This document shows, in pieces, positions 45,201 through 54,260 of a DNA stretch of 64,000 nt. The notes beneath the pieces were generated by a model. It worked only from the letters and a program-made list of their open reading frames with translations. It was not told the origin of the DNA and did not search any database. The first letter of the stretch is position 1; every line of letters starts with the position of its first letter. Source of the DNA: Paenibacillus pinihumi DSM 23905 = JCM 16419 (GTDB lineage Bacteria; Bacillota; Bacilli; Paenibacillales; Paenibacillaceae); contig NZ_AULX01000025.1 in assembly GCF_000422505.1 (NCBI RefSeq), positions 1 through 64,000 of the forward strand. Reading direction: 5' to 3'. The translations under genes and the position numbers were made by a program.

Positions 45201-45387
45201 ATCAGTGCTTGACAGCCTAACGTCGCAAGAGCGGAGAGGAAGAGGGAGGCTAAAGAAGTGAAACGTTCGCCTTTGTCCGCGGATTTCAATCGCTGTGGCG
45301 GTTAGATTCAAGAAATCTGGGGACAACAGCGATCGGAAGCCCCCTCTTGCTCGCAGCGCTCCCCCCAAGTTGGTGTCAAGCACTGAT
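45201..45387. repeat. 187-bp inverted-repeat element (MITE/REP-like)
   Basis: Perfect 14-bp terminal inverted repeats ATCAGTGCTTGACA / TGTCAAGCACTGAT, with nested inner pairs TTGTCCGCGGATTTC / GAAATCTGGGGACAA (13 of 15) and ATCGCTGT / ACAGCGAT. GC-richer than the flanks, no coding content. The transcript would fold into a multibranch structure. Confidence 0.7.
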
Positions 45388-45507
45388 GTCTGTGTAGAGC
45401 CAAGAGCCTTATACAAAAAACATTTGAATGTTAAGAAATATCTATCTCATGTTTCATATGGTAAAATTAAAATGATTGGTATAGGGAAATAATAAGGAGG
45501 GAGAGGC

Positions 45508-45822
45508 ATTAAGAAGCGTATTTTTCTCTTAAGGGCTTTCTTGATCTTCGCTTCGTTTGTTGTCCTAATTATTACGTTGGCTCCAAAAAACAGTCTAATA
45601 AAAGTACCATTCTCAGAGAACAGATATTTTCTCAAAGCTGTAAATTCACCGCTGGTTACGAATGAGAAAGAGCTTTTTGAGATTTACTTGGAACGAATGC
45701 AGGAAAAGGGATATAAATATATAGAAGAGGAACGTATGGGGGCATTGGGTGCTTTTGAAAAGAACGGTGACATACAGTACTTTGCTTACCCTAGAATAAA
45801 ACAGTTTAAATGGTTTTTCTGA
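45508..45822 (+). CDS. Small membrane-anchored protein, probable ATT start
   Basis: AAGGAGG (45494-45500) stands 7 bases before ATT 45508; the frame then reads IKKRIFLLRAFLIFASFVVL, a normal basic-then-hydrophobic N-terminus, giving 104 residues. The nearest conventional start, TTG 45541, would cut off the basic part and lacks a ribosome site. After the single transmembrane helix the rest is extracytoplasmic and charged. No family recognised. A mutated start making it a pseudogene is the alternative. Confidence 0.55.
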   Translation: MKKRIFLLRAFLIFASFVVLIITLAPKNSLIKVPFSENRYFLKAVNSPLVTNEKELFEIYLERMQEKGYKYIEEERMGALGAFEKNGDIQYFAYPRIKQFKWFF

Positions 45823-45860
45823 ACTTTTCCTGATTAGCGTATACTTTTATCCAAATGAAT

Positions 45861-45897
45861 AAAGCCATAACCGACTGGTAGGAGTTGGTTATGGCTT
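45861..45897. terminator. Bidirectional terminator
   Basis: AAAGCCATAACC / GGTTATGGCTT stem between the convergent small gene and nucleoside hydrolase operon, T-rich on both sides. Confidence 0.85.
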
Positions 45898-45940
45898 CTT
45901 TATTCTATCTTCAATTGCAGCTGTATCTCGTAACTGGCCT

Positions 45941-46855
45941 CTAGACCATACGATTCAAGAAATGATCCAAAAACCGCTCATTCTCAACGCCGACGCATAC
46001 ACGAATCTTCGTTGTTCCCTCAGGGTTGGCGACCGTTTGTCCGTCCTTCTCGCCTTCGGTTACGACATCCACCTGTACATCCTCATATTGTGCAAATGAA
46101 GAGTCGATTGCGATGCCGACAGCGAGCGGATCATGCAGCGGGCAGCCGCCAATGCCCGGTTGGAAACCTTCATAACAAGCCATATAGAAATCGGTCATTT
46201 GCGCCAAGTAAGGGCCCAGCGGATTGTCAGAAGCACGCCAGTGTTCCAGTTGTGCATGCGGCAGCAGCGTCTTCATCGTAACGTCCAGTCCGACCAGTGT
46301 CGTCTTCACCCCTGAATGCAGCACATATTTTGCTGCTTCGGGATCGGATTTAATATTGGCTTCCGCATACGGCGAAACATTCCCCCGGACGTATACCGCT
46401 CCGCCCATAATAACAAGCTCTGCAATAAGCGGTACGATTTCTGGCGCCTTCTCCAGCGCCAAAGCTATATTCGTCAGCGGCCCTACCGCGATAATGGTGA
46501 GCTCATGCGGACGTTTTTTGACCTGCTCAATAATGAAATCTGCGGCAGACACATCGGCCTTATGTCCGGCAGGCTCCTTGTCCACGATACCGCCCAAGCC
46601 GTCCTGGCCATGGACATGGCGCGCGTAGTCCTCCTTCTCGCCGCGGCGGAACGTAACTGCTGCTCCCTCTGCTACTGGAGCCTGTACGCCCAGCTTCTCC
46701 AGCATAAGCAGTGAATTTCTTGTAGCATCCTGTACCGGGATGTTGCCAAAGCAAGTTGTAAGCCCGACAAGCTCAAGCTCCGGCGAACGGGCAGCATAAA
46801 CAATCGCCATTGCATCATCAATTCCTGTATCTACATCCAGTATAACGGATTTCAT
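45941..46855 (-). CDS. Nucleoside hydrolase (IunH/RihA-like)
   Basis: 304 residues, AAAGGAGG upstream. Calcium/ribose site DVDTGIDD (7-14) and GPLTNIALALEK, VIMGGAVYVRGNVSPYAEAN. Splits ribonucleosides into base and ribose. Last gene of the minus-strand nucleoside operon, 46 bases after a second, quite different hydrolase, suggesting complementary purine and pyrimidine specificity. Confidence 0.93.
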   Translation of the reverse strand: MKSVILDVDTGIDDAMAIVYAARSPELELVGLTTCFGNIPVQDATRNSLLMLEKLGVQAPVAEGAAVTFRRGEKEDYARHVHGQDGLGGIVDKEPAGHKADVSAADFIIEQVKKRPHELTIIAVGPLTNIALALEKAPEIVPLIAELVIMGGAVYVRGNVSPYAEANIKSDPEAAKYVLHSGVKTTLVGLDVTMKTLLPHAQLEHWRASDNPLGPYLAQMTDFYMACYEGFQPGIGGCPLHDPLAVGIAIDSSFAQYEDVQVDVVTEGEKDGQTVANPEGTTKIRVCVGVENERFLDHFLNRMV

Positions 46856-46901
46856 GTTAAGCCTCCTTTACGATTCTATTGTAACAAACTGTTCGGGTTA
46901 T

Positions 46902-47840
46902 TTATAATGCAGCCAGTGCATCCTTCACCAGACCCCAGAACTTGCTATGGTCGAGTTTGTATGCAAACTGGACATTCGGAGCCAGACCCGTTACGTTATG
47001 CCGGTCAACCAGCGTCATGCCATAGGTCAGTTCACCTTTGGTTTCAATATCAACCCGATAATGTTTGCATTCTACTACGGTCGGATCGATGCAGTAGGCG
47101 ATACAGCATACATCATGAACAGGCGGATCGGCAATGTCGAACATGTCCTGATACGTTTTGCGGAAGAAGATGAGCAGGTCATTAACCAATCTTCCTGCCG
47201 GAGTATCAATTTGTGCAATTTGCTCCGCAACCTCTCCGGTCGCAGACGCCTGATGCGTCAAATCCAGTCCCATCATGACAATCGGAACACCGCTGTCAAA
47301 AACAACCTTGGCTGCTTCCGCATCCACATAGATATTAAACTCCGCAGCAGGGGTCCAATTACCGAATGTTCCGCCGCCCATGATGACAATTTCTTTGATT
47401 TTGGGCAAAATCGCAGCGTCCTTGCGCATAGCCATGGCAATATTGGTCAGCGGACCTACAGCTACAAGGGTAATATCGCCTTCCGATGCGAGCAGTGTAC
47501 GGACAATGTAATCCACCGCGTGCTCCTTCTCAGCAGAACGGGTAGGCTCCGGCAGCACAGGACCTTCCATGCCGGATTCCCCATGAATCTCAGCAGCCGT
47601 CTCTCCTTTACGGACAAGAGGATCACTGCATCCGCGATAGACAGGCACATGTGGAATGTTGGCTACTTCGCATACTTGCAAGGCATTCCTTGTTGTATGG
47701 GTAACACCGGCATTGCCGCCAACAGTCGTAATCGCAAGCAAATCAATGGACGGATTTCCTGCTGCCAGCAAAATCGCGATGGCATCGTCATGGCCGGGAT
47801 CACAATCCAGAATTATTTTACGCTTTATGATGTCATTCAT
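46902..47840 (-). CDS. Nucleoside hydrolase (RihB/IunH-like)
   Basis: ATG 47840 is preferred (AAAAGGA at 11 bases); an in-frame ATG at 47852 overlaps that site. 312 residues with DCDPGHDD (12-19), TTVGGNAGVTHTTRNAL, GPLTNIAMAMRK and VIMGGGTFGNWTPAAEFN. Acts with the first hydrolase on nucleosides brought in by the ABC system encoded just upstream. An antisense 310-codon ORF is a shadow. Confidence 0.92.
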   Translation of the reverse strand: MNDIIKRKIILDCDPGHDDAIAILLAAGNPSIDLLAITTVGGNAGVTHTTRNALQVCEVANIPHVPVYRGCSDPLVRKGETAAEIHGESGMEGPVLPEPTRSAEKEHAVDYIVRTLLASEGDITLVAVGPLTNIAMAMRKDAAILPKIKEIVIMGGGTFGNWTPAAEFNIYVDAEAAKVVFDSGVPIVMMGLDLTHQASATGEVAEQIAQIDTPAGRLVNDLLIFFRKTYQDMFDIADPPVHDVCCIAYCIDPTVVECKHYRVDIETKGELTYGMTLVDRHNVTGLAPNVQFAYKLDHSKFWGLVKDALAAL

Positions 47841-47873
47841 GTATACACGCATCCTTTTCTCATGTCATCGTCG

Positions 47874-48830
47874 TTATGATTTCGCCGCCGCAGGTGCAAC
47901 AAGTCCTTTCTTTTGCCGGTTTTGCTTTCTGATCGCAAAAACAACAAGGGCAAGCACGGTGACCACATACGGCATCATTTGTACAAACTGGCTGGGAACC
48001 GGACTGTTCGGGATGGTTTGGAAGATTGTCTCAAATGTCTTGGCTAAGCCGAATATAATGGAGCCAATCAACACCCCGATCGGATTACGGTTGCCCAGCA
48101 GGACGACCGCCAGAGCCAAAAATCCTGTCCCCGCTGTCATATCCTTAACAAACATGCTGGTCATTCCCATGGACATGAATGAACCGGCCAAGCCAACGAA
48201 CACCCCGCTCCAGGCCATGGCGGAATATTGCAGCCGTCCTACAGGGATGCCAAGGGATTTGGCGGAATCCGGAGCTTCGCCGATCGCCCGCAGATGAACG
48301 CCGTAAGGTGTCCGGTACAGCATAATAAAGCAAAATAACACAGCCAGGAAAGCGATCCACACCATCAAGCTATGACCGCTAAACAGTTTGTTCACATAAG
48401 GAATGTTCTCGATAAACGGAATATTTACCACCGGAATTTTGTCCAGATTGCTAGGGTTGTAGCTGCCTGTTGCCTGGAACAGTTTGCTCATCAAAAATAT
48501 GGTGGCCCCGGAGCCGAATATATTCATGGCGAATCCGGTAATGACAATATCAACCTTGAGCTTGATATGGAAAAAGGCCATGGCATATGACATGCCGACA
48601 CAAATCAGGACGCCGGAAACAACACCAACCATCCAATTGCCTGAAGCCGCACTGACTGCAATCGAGGTAAAGGCCGATACGAGCATAAGCCCTTCCAGAC
48701 CGATATTGGTTACACCTGTAATATCCGAGATCAAGCCTCCGATCGCTGCCAGCAAAATCGGCGTCATACAGCGCAGCAGGACGGCAATGATGGTTAGATC
48801 TGCGATTTGAGCCCATACATTAAGCCACAT
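47874..48830 (-). CDS. Nucleoside ABC importer permease (NupQ/YufQ-like)
   Basis: ATG 48830 (AAAAAGGA upstream) overlaps the other permease by 11 bases; 318 residues, ~8 transmembrane helices. Family wording TPILLAAIGGLISDITGVTNIGLEG near the N-terminus and GFLALAVVLLGNRNPIGV near the C-terminus. Confidence 0.92.
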   Translation of the reverse strand: MWLNVWAQIADLTIIAVLLRCMTPILLAAIGGLISDITGVTNIGLEGLMLVSAFTSIAVSAASGNWMVGVVSGVLICVGMSYAMAFFHIKLKVDIVITGFAMNIFGSGATIFLMSKLFQATGSYNPSNLDKIPVVNIPFIENIPYVNKLFSGHSLMVWIAFLAVLFCFIMLYRTPYGVHLRAIGEAPDSAKSLGIPVGRLQYSAMAWSGVFVGLAGSFMSMGMTSMFVKDMTAGTGFLALAVVLLGNRNPIGVLIGSIIFGLAKTFETIFQTIPNSPVPSQFVQMMPYVVTVLALVVFAIRKQNRQKKGLVAPAAAKS

Positions 48831-49911
48831 GGTCCTTTTTCCCCCCTTTGGTTGCATGAGACTGTGAGTGCTTGAGAACGGCACGCTGCTTGAAGTAGTT
48901 AAATACGGCTTGGGCAGATACGAATAAGACGAGCAGTACCTGAATGATGACGGCCAATTCGCGGGATACATCACTTTCAGCCTGCATAATTTGTCCGCCT
49001 ACTTGCAAATAAGCGTAAAATAAGGCGGCAATCACGACAGCTACGGGGTTATTTCTGGCGAGCAGCGCAATGATGATGCCGTCAAAGCCCAGATTGGCTG
49101 AGAAATTATCCTTGTACGTGCCATGTACGCCAAGAATTTCAACAATGCCGCCAAGTCCTGCCAGCGCACCGCTGATCATCACACTGTAAATGATTAGCCT
49201 TTTGGTTTTAATTCCGCCATAACGGGCGAAGGCTTCATTTTTTCCAACCAGCCGAAGCTCATAGCCCAGTCTGGTTTTATAGAGCATGACGGAAATCACA
49301 ACTACAGACAGCAGAGCGATAAAAAAGCCGTAATGAACAGGGAAGCTGTCGGAAATTTTGCGCAGCAGCAGATTTTTCTCGAAGTACTGCATGCGTGCAA
49401 AGCCGCCGCTTCCAGGGTCTTTGAACCAGTTGTTAACCAGATAAGAAGTGGAAATAATACCGACATAGTTGAGCATCAGTGTCGTTACAATTTCATTGGC
49501 ATTCCATTTTGATTTCAAGAAGCCGGGGATGGCCCCGAACATGGCGCCACCAGCCAGCGCGCACAGCAAAATGACAGGCAGGTGAATCCAGACCGGCAAG
49601 CCCGGGATGTAGGCAGCTGCCAGCGCACCGGTAAACCCGCCCACATACAGCTGCCCTTCGGCACCCATACTGAAGACGTTGGACTGAAACACAACAGCCA
49701 GCGCAAGGCCTGTAAATATGAGTGGAACCGCCTTATTAAATACGGTGCTTAGGTTAAAAGGCGTTGAAAATGGCCCGAGCAAAAATGAGGAGATCGCCTG
49801 CAGCGGCTCATCGCTGACCATCATAATAATGATAAAGCCAACCACAACAGCCAATACAATCGAAGCGGCAATCCCAATTACGTCCAGGTATAAAAAACGT
49901 TTATGATTCAC
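48820..49911 (-). CDS. Nucleoside ABC importer permease (NupP/YufP-like)
   Basis: GTG 49911 overlaps the ATPase stop, with AGAGGTGG 6 bases upstream; 363 residues and ~9-10 transmembrane helices. AVVFQSNVFSMGAEGQLYVGG and GFDGIIIALLARNNPVAV are typical of the BMP-dependent permease family. Confidence 0.92.
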   Translation of the reverse strand: MNHKRFLYLDVIGIAASIVLAVVVGFIIIMMVSDEPLQAISSFLLGPFSTPFNLSTVFNKAVPLIFTGLALAVVFQSNVFSMGAEGQLYVGGFTGALAAAYIPGLPVWIHLPVILLCALAGGAMFGAIPGFLKSKWNANEIVTTLMLNYVGIISTSYLVNNWFKDPGSGGFARMQYFEKNLLLRKISDSFPVHYGFFIALLSVVVISVMLYKTRLGYELRLVGKNEAFARYGGIKTKRLIIYSVMISGALAGLGGIVEILGVHGTYKDNFSANLGFDGIIIALLARNNPVAVVIAALFYAYLQVGGQIMQAESDVSRELAVIIQVLLVLFVSAQAVFNYFKQRAVLKHSQSHATKGGKKDHVA

Positions 49912-51454
49912 GAGGAACCACCTCTTTTTCCGCTTTCTTGATACCAAGCATGTAGTAGCCGATTTCTTGCTCGGTCAGATCATCGGTATTGTTCAAAATG
50001 GCAACGAGCTCACCGTTATACAGCACGCCGATGCGGTCGCTCAGGCTCATAATTTCCGACAGCTCGGCGGATACAAGCAGGACAGCCGCCCCTTGATCAC
50101 GGCGCTTCACAATTTCACGGTGAATCGATTCGATTGCGCCTATATCCACGCCTCTGGTTGGCTGCGATGCGATAATCAGCTTTGGATTTTTGGCAATTTC
50201 ACGGGCGATAACCACCTTCTGCAGGTTTCCCCCCGACAACGAACCCGCCAACGTTTCTTCGCTGGCCGCTCTTACATCAAAGGTTGTCATCATAACCTTG
50301 GCAAATTCCTTCAGCTTCTTTTTCCGTAAGAAAGGGCCAAAACGGAATTCGGGATGATCATAAACATCCAAAATTAAATTTTCCTCGATGGTTGAGGTTA
50401 AGCATGCCCCGGTCGTTTGACGGTCCTCGGGGATATGGGCAATTTTCATATTGCGGATCTGCCCAATGCTTTTGCCCAATATATTTTCATTGAAATACAA
50501 GACCTGTCCGCCTGTCGCTCCAATCAGTCCGGTGATGACCTCGACCAATTCACGTTGTCCGTTGCCTTCTACTCCGGCAATGCCGAATATTTCCCCGCCT
50601 CTAATGGCCAATGACACATCTTTCAGCATTGGAAAGCCTTTGGCATCATTTGCATGAACATCACGAAGCTCCAGTACCGTCTCCTTCAACACCTGTTCTT
50701 TTTTCTCGACACGAAGCAACACATCGCGGCCAACCATTAACCGTGATATTTCTTCCTTGTTCGTATCCTTGGTCAGCATCGTATGAATCGTCTGGCCTGC
50801 CTTGAGCACCGTAATCCGGTTTGAAATTTCCATGACCTCGCGCAGCTTGTGCGTAATAAAAATAATGGTGTATTTTTGAGCGACCAGTGTTTTTAAGGAG
50901 TCAAAAAGCTCATCCGTTTCCTGTGGTGTAAGAACGGCCGTCGGCTCATCCAGGATGATCAGCTTGGCCCCGCGATAAAGCACCTTCATGATTTCAACCC
51001 GTTGCTTCTGGCCGACCGAGATATATTCGACAACTGCATTCGGATCAAGCTTGAGTCCGAAACGGTCCACAAGGCTTTGAATATCCTGAATTTCCTTGCC
51101 CCGGTCCCGGAACAGGCCAAATGGCCCTTTTCGCGGCTCATCGCCAAGCACAATATTTTCAGATACGGTCAAGGATGATGCCAGCATAAAATGCTGGTGA
51201 ACCATTCCGAGGCCATGCTTGATGGCGTCACGAGGCCCCTGAAAATGGACAGGGCTGCCTTTGTAGTAAACCTCGCCTGATGTAGGCGCTTCCAAACCGA
51301 ATAAAATTTTCATCAAGGTTGATTTGCCCGCGCCGTTTTCACCAACCAATGCATGGATTTCGCCTTCATGCACCTCCAAATGAACACCGCGATTGGCAAT
51401 GGTACCGTTGGGGTACGTTTTATGAATATTTCTCATTTCGAGCAGTACCGTCAT
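49901..51454 (-). CDS. Nucleoside ABC importer ATPase, tandem (NupO/YufO-like)
   Basis: 517 residues, two ATPase domains. First: Walker A GENGAGKST, signature-like SVGQKQRVEIMK, Walker B LIILDEPTAVLT. Second: degenerate Walker A GVEGNGQREL, signature LSGGNLQKVVIAREI. Same layout as sugar-type RbsA and B. subtilis NupO. Follows the BMP lipoprotein gene across a hairpin. Confidence 0.94.
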   Translation of the reverse strand: MTVLLEMRNIHKTYPNGTIANRGVHLEVHEGEIHALVGENGAGKSTLMKILFGLEAPTSGEVYYKGSPVHFQGPRDAIKHGLGMVHQHFMLASSLTVSENIVLGDEPRKGPFGLFRDRGKEIQDIQSLVDRFGLKLDPNAVVEYISVGQKQRVEIMKVLYRGAKLIILDEPTAVLTPQETDELFDSLKTLVAQKYTIIFITHKLREVMEISNRITVLKAGQTIHTMLTKDTNKEEISRLMVGRDVLLRVEKKEQVLKETVLELRDVHANDAKGFPMLKDVSLAIRGGEIFGIAGVEGNGQRELVEVITGLIGATGGQVLYFNENILGKSIGQIRNMKIAHIPEDRQTTGACLTSTIEENLILDVYDHPEFRFGPFLRKKKLKEFAKVMMTTFDVRAASEETLAGSLSGGNLQKVVIAREIAKNPKLIIASQPTRGVDIGAIESIHREIVKRRDQGAAVLLVSAELSEIMSLSDRIGVLYNGELVAILNNTDDLTEQEIGYYMLGIKKAEKEVVPRES

Positions 51455-51487
51455 GAATGTCGCCCTCCCGCCTATGGCGTGTAATCC

Positions 51488-51519
51488 GCAGAGGGGAGCA
51501 ACTGCTTGTTCCCCTCTGC
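51488..51519 (-). terminator. Intra-operon hairpin
   Basis: GCAGAGGGGA / TCCCCTCTGC stem between the lipoprotein and ATPase genes, without a T-run. More likely an mRNA-stabilising or processing element that raises binding-protein yield than a full terminator. Confidence 0.6.
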
Positions 51520-51546
51520 ACTTGTTAGCGTAATGGAGCGGACGGC

Positions 51547-52614
51547 TTAATCAAGCGCGCTTTCAACCTTGATTTCACCGTTTCTTAATTTATCTTCAAC
51601 CTCTTTCATTTTGTCACGGATCGCTTGAGGCACATGTTCTTCGTACAGCTTGTCTGCTGCCAGGCCTACGCCGTCTTCTTTGACACCAAGCAGCTCCACT
51701 TTTCCAAACGGCAGCTTGTCCTCCTTGAACATCTGCAAGGCGCGGAACGTCGAAGAGTCCAGATTTTTCAGCATGGATGTCAGTACGCTGCCCGGGTACA
51801 AGCCATTTTGGTTGCTGTCTACACCAATGCTGTATTTGCCAAGCTCACTGCCGGCTTCCAGCACGCCAAGACCGCCAGCAGCCGCTACCTGATACACAAT
51901 GTCTGCCTTTTGGCCGTTGTACATGGCAAGGCTCAGCTCTTTGCCTTTTGGAGCATCATAGAAGTTGCCGATGTAGGAAGACACGATTTGGACATCCTTA
52001 TCGATATAGTGGGCACCTTGCTCATAGCCGGATTTAAAATCGTTAATAATAGGGACATTCATGCCACCGATAAAGCCAATGACTTTTTCCGGATTGCTGT
52101 TTGTCAATTCTGTGCTGGTCGTGACCAGTGCGGCAAAAGCGCCAGCCAGGAATGAACCTTCGCTTTGAGAGTAGATCATGGAATATACGTTAGGCATATC
52201 TGCAATGGCATCATCGTAGAAAATGAACTTTTGATCCGGATACTTCGCGGCCAGTTCTTTCGTCAGATCAATCATTTGGCTGGTGCCGACGACGATCACA
52301 TCATATTTTTTGCTTGTGATCATGGACTCGAGTCCCGCAGGCCAGTCCGCCTGGTTATTGCCGCCTTCAATGGTTTTGGCCTCGTAGCCCAGCTCGCTGG
52401 CAGCCTGGTCGACACCGCGCTTTACAGAGTCAAAGAAAGATTTGTCTCCTAGTGTAGAGTTGACATAATACCCGACTGTCGGCTTTTTGGCACCATCTCC
52501 GGAAGCAGTACCTTCCGTTTTAACGTCGGTCCCCGTTTTACCGCAAGCTGCAAGCAGAACCATCAGACAAACCATGCCAATTGCCAACCATTTTCTATTC
52601 ATAGATCTTTTCAT
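51547..52614 (-). CDS. BMP-family nucleoside-binding lipoprotein (NupN/YufN-like)
   Basis: 355 residues, GGGAGG upstream. Lipobox LVLLAAC (Cys ~24). BMP domain: YYVNSTLGDKSFFDSVKRG, YDVIVVGTSQMIDLTKELA, AGAFAALVT, VGFIGGMN-type FIGGMNVPIINDF, and QVAAAGGLGVLEAG. Captures nucleosides for the ABC importer that follows; the downstream hydrolases fit that substrate. Confidence 0.93.
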   Translation of the reverse strand: MKRSMNRKWLAIGMVCLMVLLAACGKTGTDVKTEGTASGDGAKKPTVGYYVNSTLGDKSFFDSVKRGVDQAASELGYEAKTIEGGNNQADWPAGLESMITSKKYDVIVVGTSQMIDLTKELAAKYPDQKFIFYDDAIADMPNVYSMIYSQSEGSFLAGAFAALVTTSTELTNSNPEKVIGFIGGMNVPIINDFKSGYEQGAHYIDKDVQIVSSYIGNFYDAPKGKELSLAMYNGQKADIVYQVAAAGGLGVLEAGSELGKYSIGVDSNQNGLYPGSVLTSMLKNLDSSTFRALQMFKEDKLPFGKVELLGVKEDGVGLAADKLYEEHVPQAIRDKMKEVEDKLRNGEIKVESALD

Positions 52615-52718
52615 TAGAAATGCCTCCCTGATTTATGGTGATCGCACAGATTTCAATTTCGTTGAATTTAATGAAATGAAACAATTAAGGACACGAATGT
52701 AGCTGAGACGGGCGTAAA

Positions 52719-52747
52719 ATAATAGGAATATTATGCTTTGTATACAA
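52719..52747 (-). promoter_or_regulatory. SigmaA-type promoter of the nucleoside operon
   Basis: Minus strand TTGTAT (52747-52742), 17-base spacer, TATTAT (52724-52719), ~105 bases before the lipoprotein start. Confidence 0.55.
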
Positions 52748-52832
52748 TTTAAGCACTTACATAATTGAAGAAATTCATATTCCTTTCTAAATCTTCACCT
52801 GAGTGGCGGTCATTAGCCCGTGATTTTTTTAC

Positions 52833-52849
52833 TACAACAATCTGTTGTA
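52833..52849. promoter_or_regulatory. Palindromic operator candidate
   Basis: TACAACA-ATC-TGTTGTA, perfect 7-3-7 dyad about 85 bases upstream of the nucleoside-operon promoter. Confidence 0.4.
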
Positions 52850-52928
52850 CGGAATACAGTGGCAGTGGCAGCCTTATCCATACTCGGGCTGCCACCGGCC
52901 ACCATGCCGGGAGTCCAGTTGCAAGCTG

Positions 52929-53909
52929 TCAGGATTCCCTCTGAATAAAGGTGTGTGAAAGAATGATGTTTCTCGTTTCACCATCGTTCACCCCCTTACA
53001 TCGGTCAATTAACAGCTCGACGGCTTTTTCTCCAATCTGATAAGCAGGAACGGAAATCGTGCTCAGCTTTGGATAACTCATTTGGGCGAACAAAATATCG
53101 TCACAGCCTACAACCGAAATGTCCTCCGGGATTCGGAGCCCTTTTTTAAAGATGGCGCTCATCGCTCCAAGCGCGACTAAATCATTTGCCGCAAACACCG
53201 CCGTAGGCGTCATATGCTGGAGCAACTCCTCCATCGCGTGATAGCCTGCGTCATAATTAAAGCTGCCATTCGCCACAACAGGGGGCAACTGATGCGCCCT
53301 CATCGCGTCAATATAGGCTTGCCTCCGCTCAATCGCGGAATGAACATTGGGCGGGCCAGCCAAATGCACGATATCCTTATGGCCTTGTCCGATGAAATGC
53401 AAGACAGCTTCGTAAGCCGCTTTGTAGTTATCGATCGTTACCGAGTCAAATGGAGAGTCGACGAGCAGACGGTCACACAGCACAAAGGGAATGTTCAACT
53501 GCTGCATATCCTTGACGTTCTTTTCTTTCAGCACGGATGAGATCAGGATAATGCCTACAACCCTTTGATGAACCATCTTCTGAATATATTCCTGCTCTGT
53601 GGCAAAGTCATTGTCTGTGTTGCAAATGAACAGTCCATATCCGAGGCGGTGCGCCGCATCCTCAATCCCCCGTGCAAGAGCAGGGAAATACGGGTTTGTA
53701 ATGTCCGGCAAAATCAACCCGATCGTGTTCGTTGTACTCGTAGCCAGATTTTGCGCAATGGCGCTTGGCTGATACCCAAGCTCTTGAATGGCAGCAAGCA
53801 CACGCTCACGTATTTCAGGATTGACTTTGGGATTATGATTAATCACTCTTGAAACGGTGGCCTTTGATACACCTGCATGGCTGGCTACATCCACAATATT
53901 GGGCTTCAT
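52929..53909 (-). CDS. LacI-family transcriptional regulator
   Basis: ATG 53909 with AGGAG 8 bases upstream (the TTG at 53912 is less likely); 326 residues. HTH IVDVASHAGVSKATVSRVIN (4-23), hinge helix PSAIAQNLAT, and a RbsR/PurR-like periplasmic-binding effector domain (NTIGLILPDITNPYFPALAR; VVGCDDILFAQMSYPKLSTI). Upstream of the nucleoside operon on the same strand, it probably senses a nucleoside or ribose and represses that operon and itself. Confidence 0.92.
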   Translation of the reverse strand: MKPNIVDVASHAGVSKATVSRVINHNPKVNPEIRERVLAAIQELGYQPSAIAQNLATSTTNTIGLILPDITNPYFPALARGIEDAAHRLGYGLFICNTDNDFATEQEYIQKMVHQRVVGIILISSVLKEKNVKDMQQLNIPFVLCDRLLVDSPFDSVTIDNYKAAYEAVLHFIGQGHKDIVHLAGPPNVHSAIERRQAYIDAMRAHQLPPVVANGSFNYDAGYHAMEELLQHMTPTAVFAANDLVALGAMSAIFKKGLRIPEDISVVGCDDILFAQMSYPKLSTISVPAYQIGEKAVELLIDRCKGVNDGETRNIILSHTFIQRES

Positions 53910-54260
53910 CAATCAATCTCCTATTGCAGCTTTTAAAATATTGCAGCTATTTAAATGAAAATACCATTTTTTAGTGTGAAACCGGTTTCTCAGGAGTTCA
54001 AAAAAATAAGAAAGCGGTTTCTTGATATGAAGATAGCATGAGCTTGAGTAAAATGCAATCAATTTTTTTATTTCAAAGAGATGGGGTGGATAGTGTGTGT
54101 ATAAAAATTCATGTGGGGTGCTAGCATGGTAACAACAATAGCGGGAACATTAGTTCTGGAAAAGAGAACAGAATGCATGACTTTTATCGGAGATGCCATT
54201 TATAATTATGGTATAAATAAGCAGGGAAATTGATGTTTACTAAGAGGGAGAGAGGCTGTT
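53910..54260. other. Intergenic region with LacI operators
   Basis: About 350 AT-rich bases between divergent regulator and MmcQ/YjbR gene, with the two operator-like dyads at 53978 and 54010. No gene seen. Confidence 0.5.
53978..54021. promoter_or_regulatory. Two LacI-type operators
   Basis: GAAACCGGTTTC (53978-53989, perfect palindrome) and GAAAGCGGTTTC (54010-54021), 32 bases apart centre to centre, matching the GAAAnCGnTTTC form bound by LacI-family proteins. They sit 70-110 bases upstream of the regulator gene, consistent with autoregulation. Confidence 0.75.

Larger units (their letters stand above)
52615..52928. other. Intergenic region between LacI-type gene and nucleoside operon
   Basis: Holds the minus-strand promoter at 52719-52747, the palindrome at 52833-52849 and a GTGGCAGCC/GGCTGCCAC hairpin (around 52861-52903) that may end the regulator gene. 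No purine-riboswitch core was found. Confidence 0.5.

Noticed and set aside
45295-45492. 65-codon frame across the inverted-repeat element
   Set aside because: Runs through the repeat and its palindromes, no ribosome site.
46947-47879. 310-codon plus-strand frame
   Set aside because: Antisense to the nucleoside hydrolase at 46902-47840; no ribosome site and no recognisable domain.
52615-52830. Possible purine riboswitch before the nucleoside operon
   Set aside because: No conserved purine-aptamer junction sequences were found; a plain promoter and short leader explain the region.
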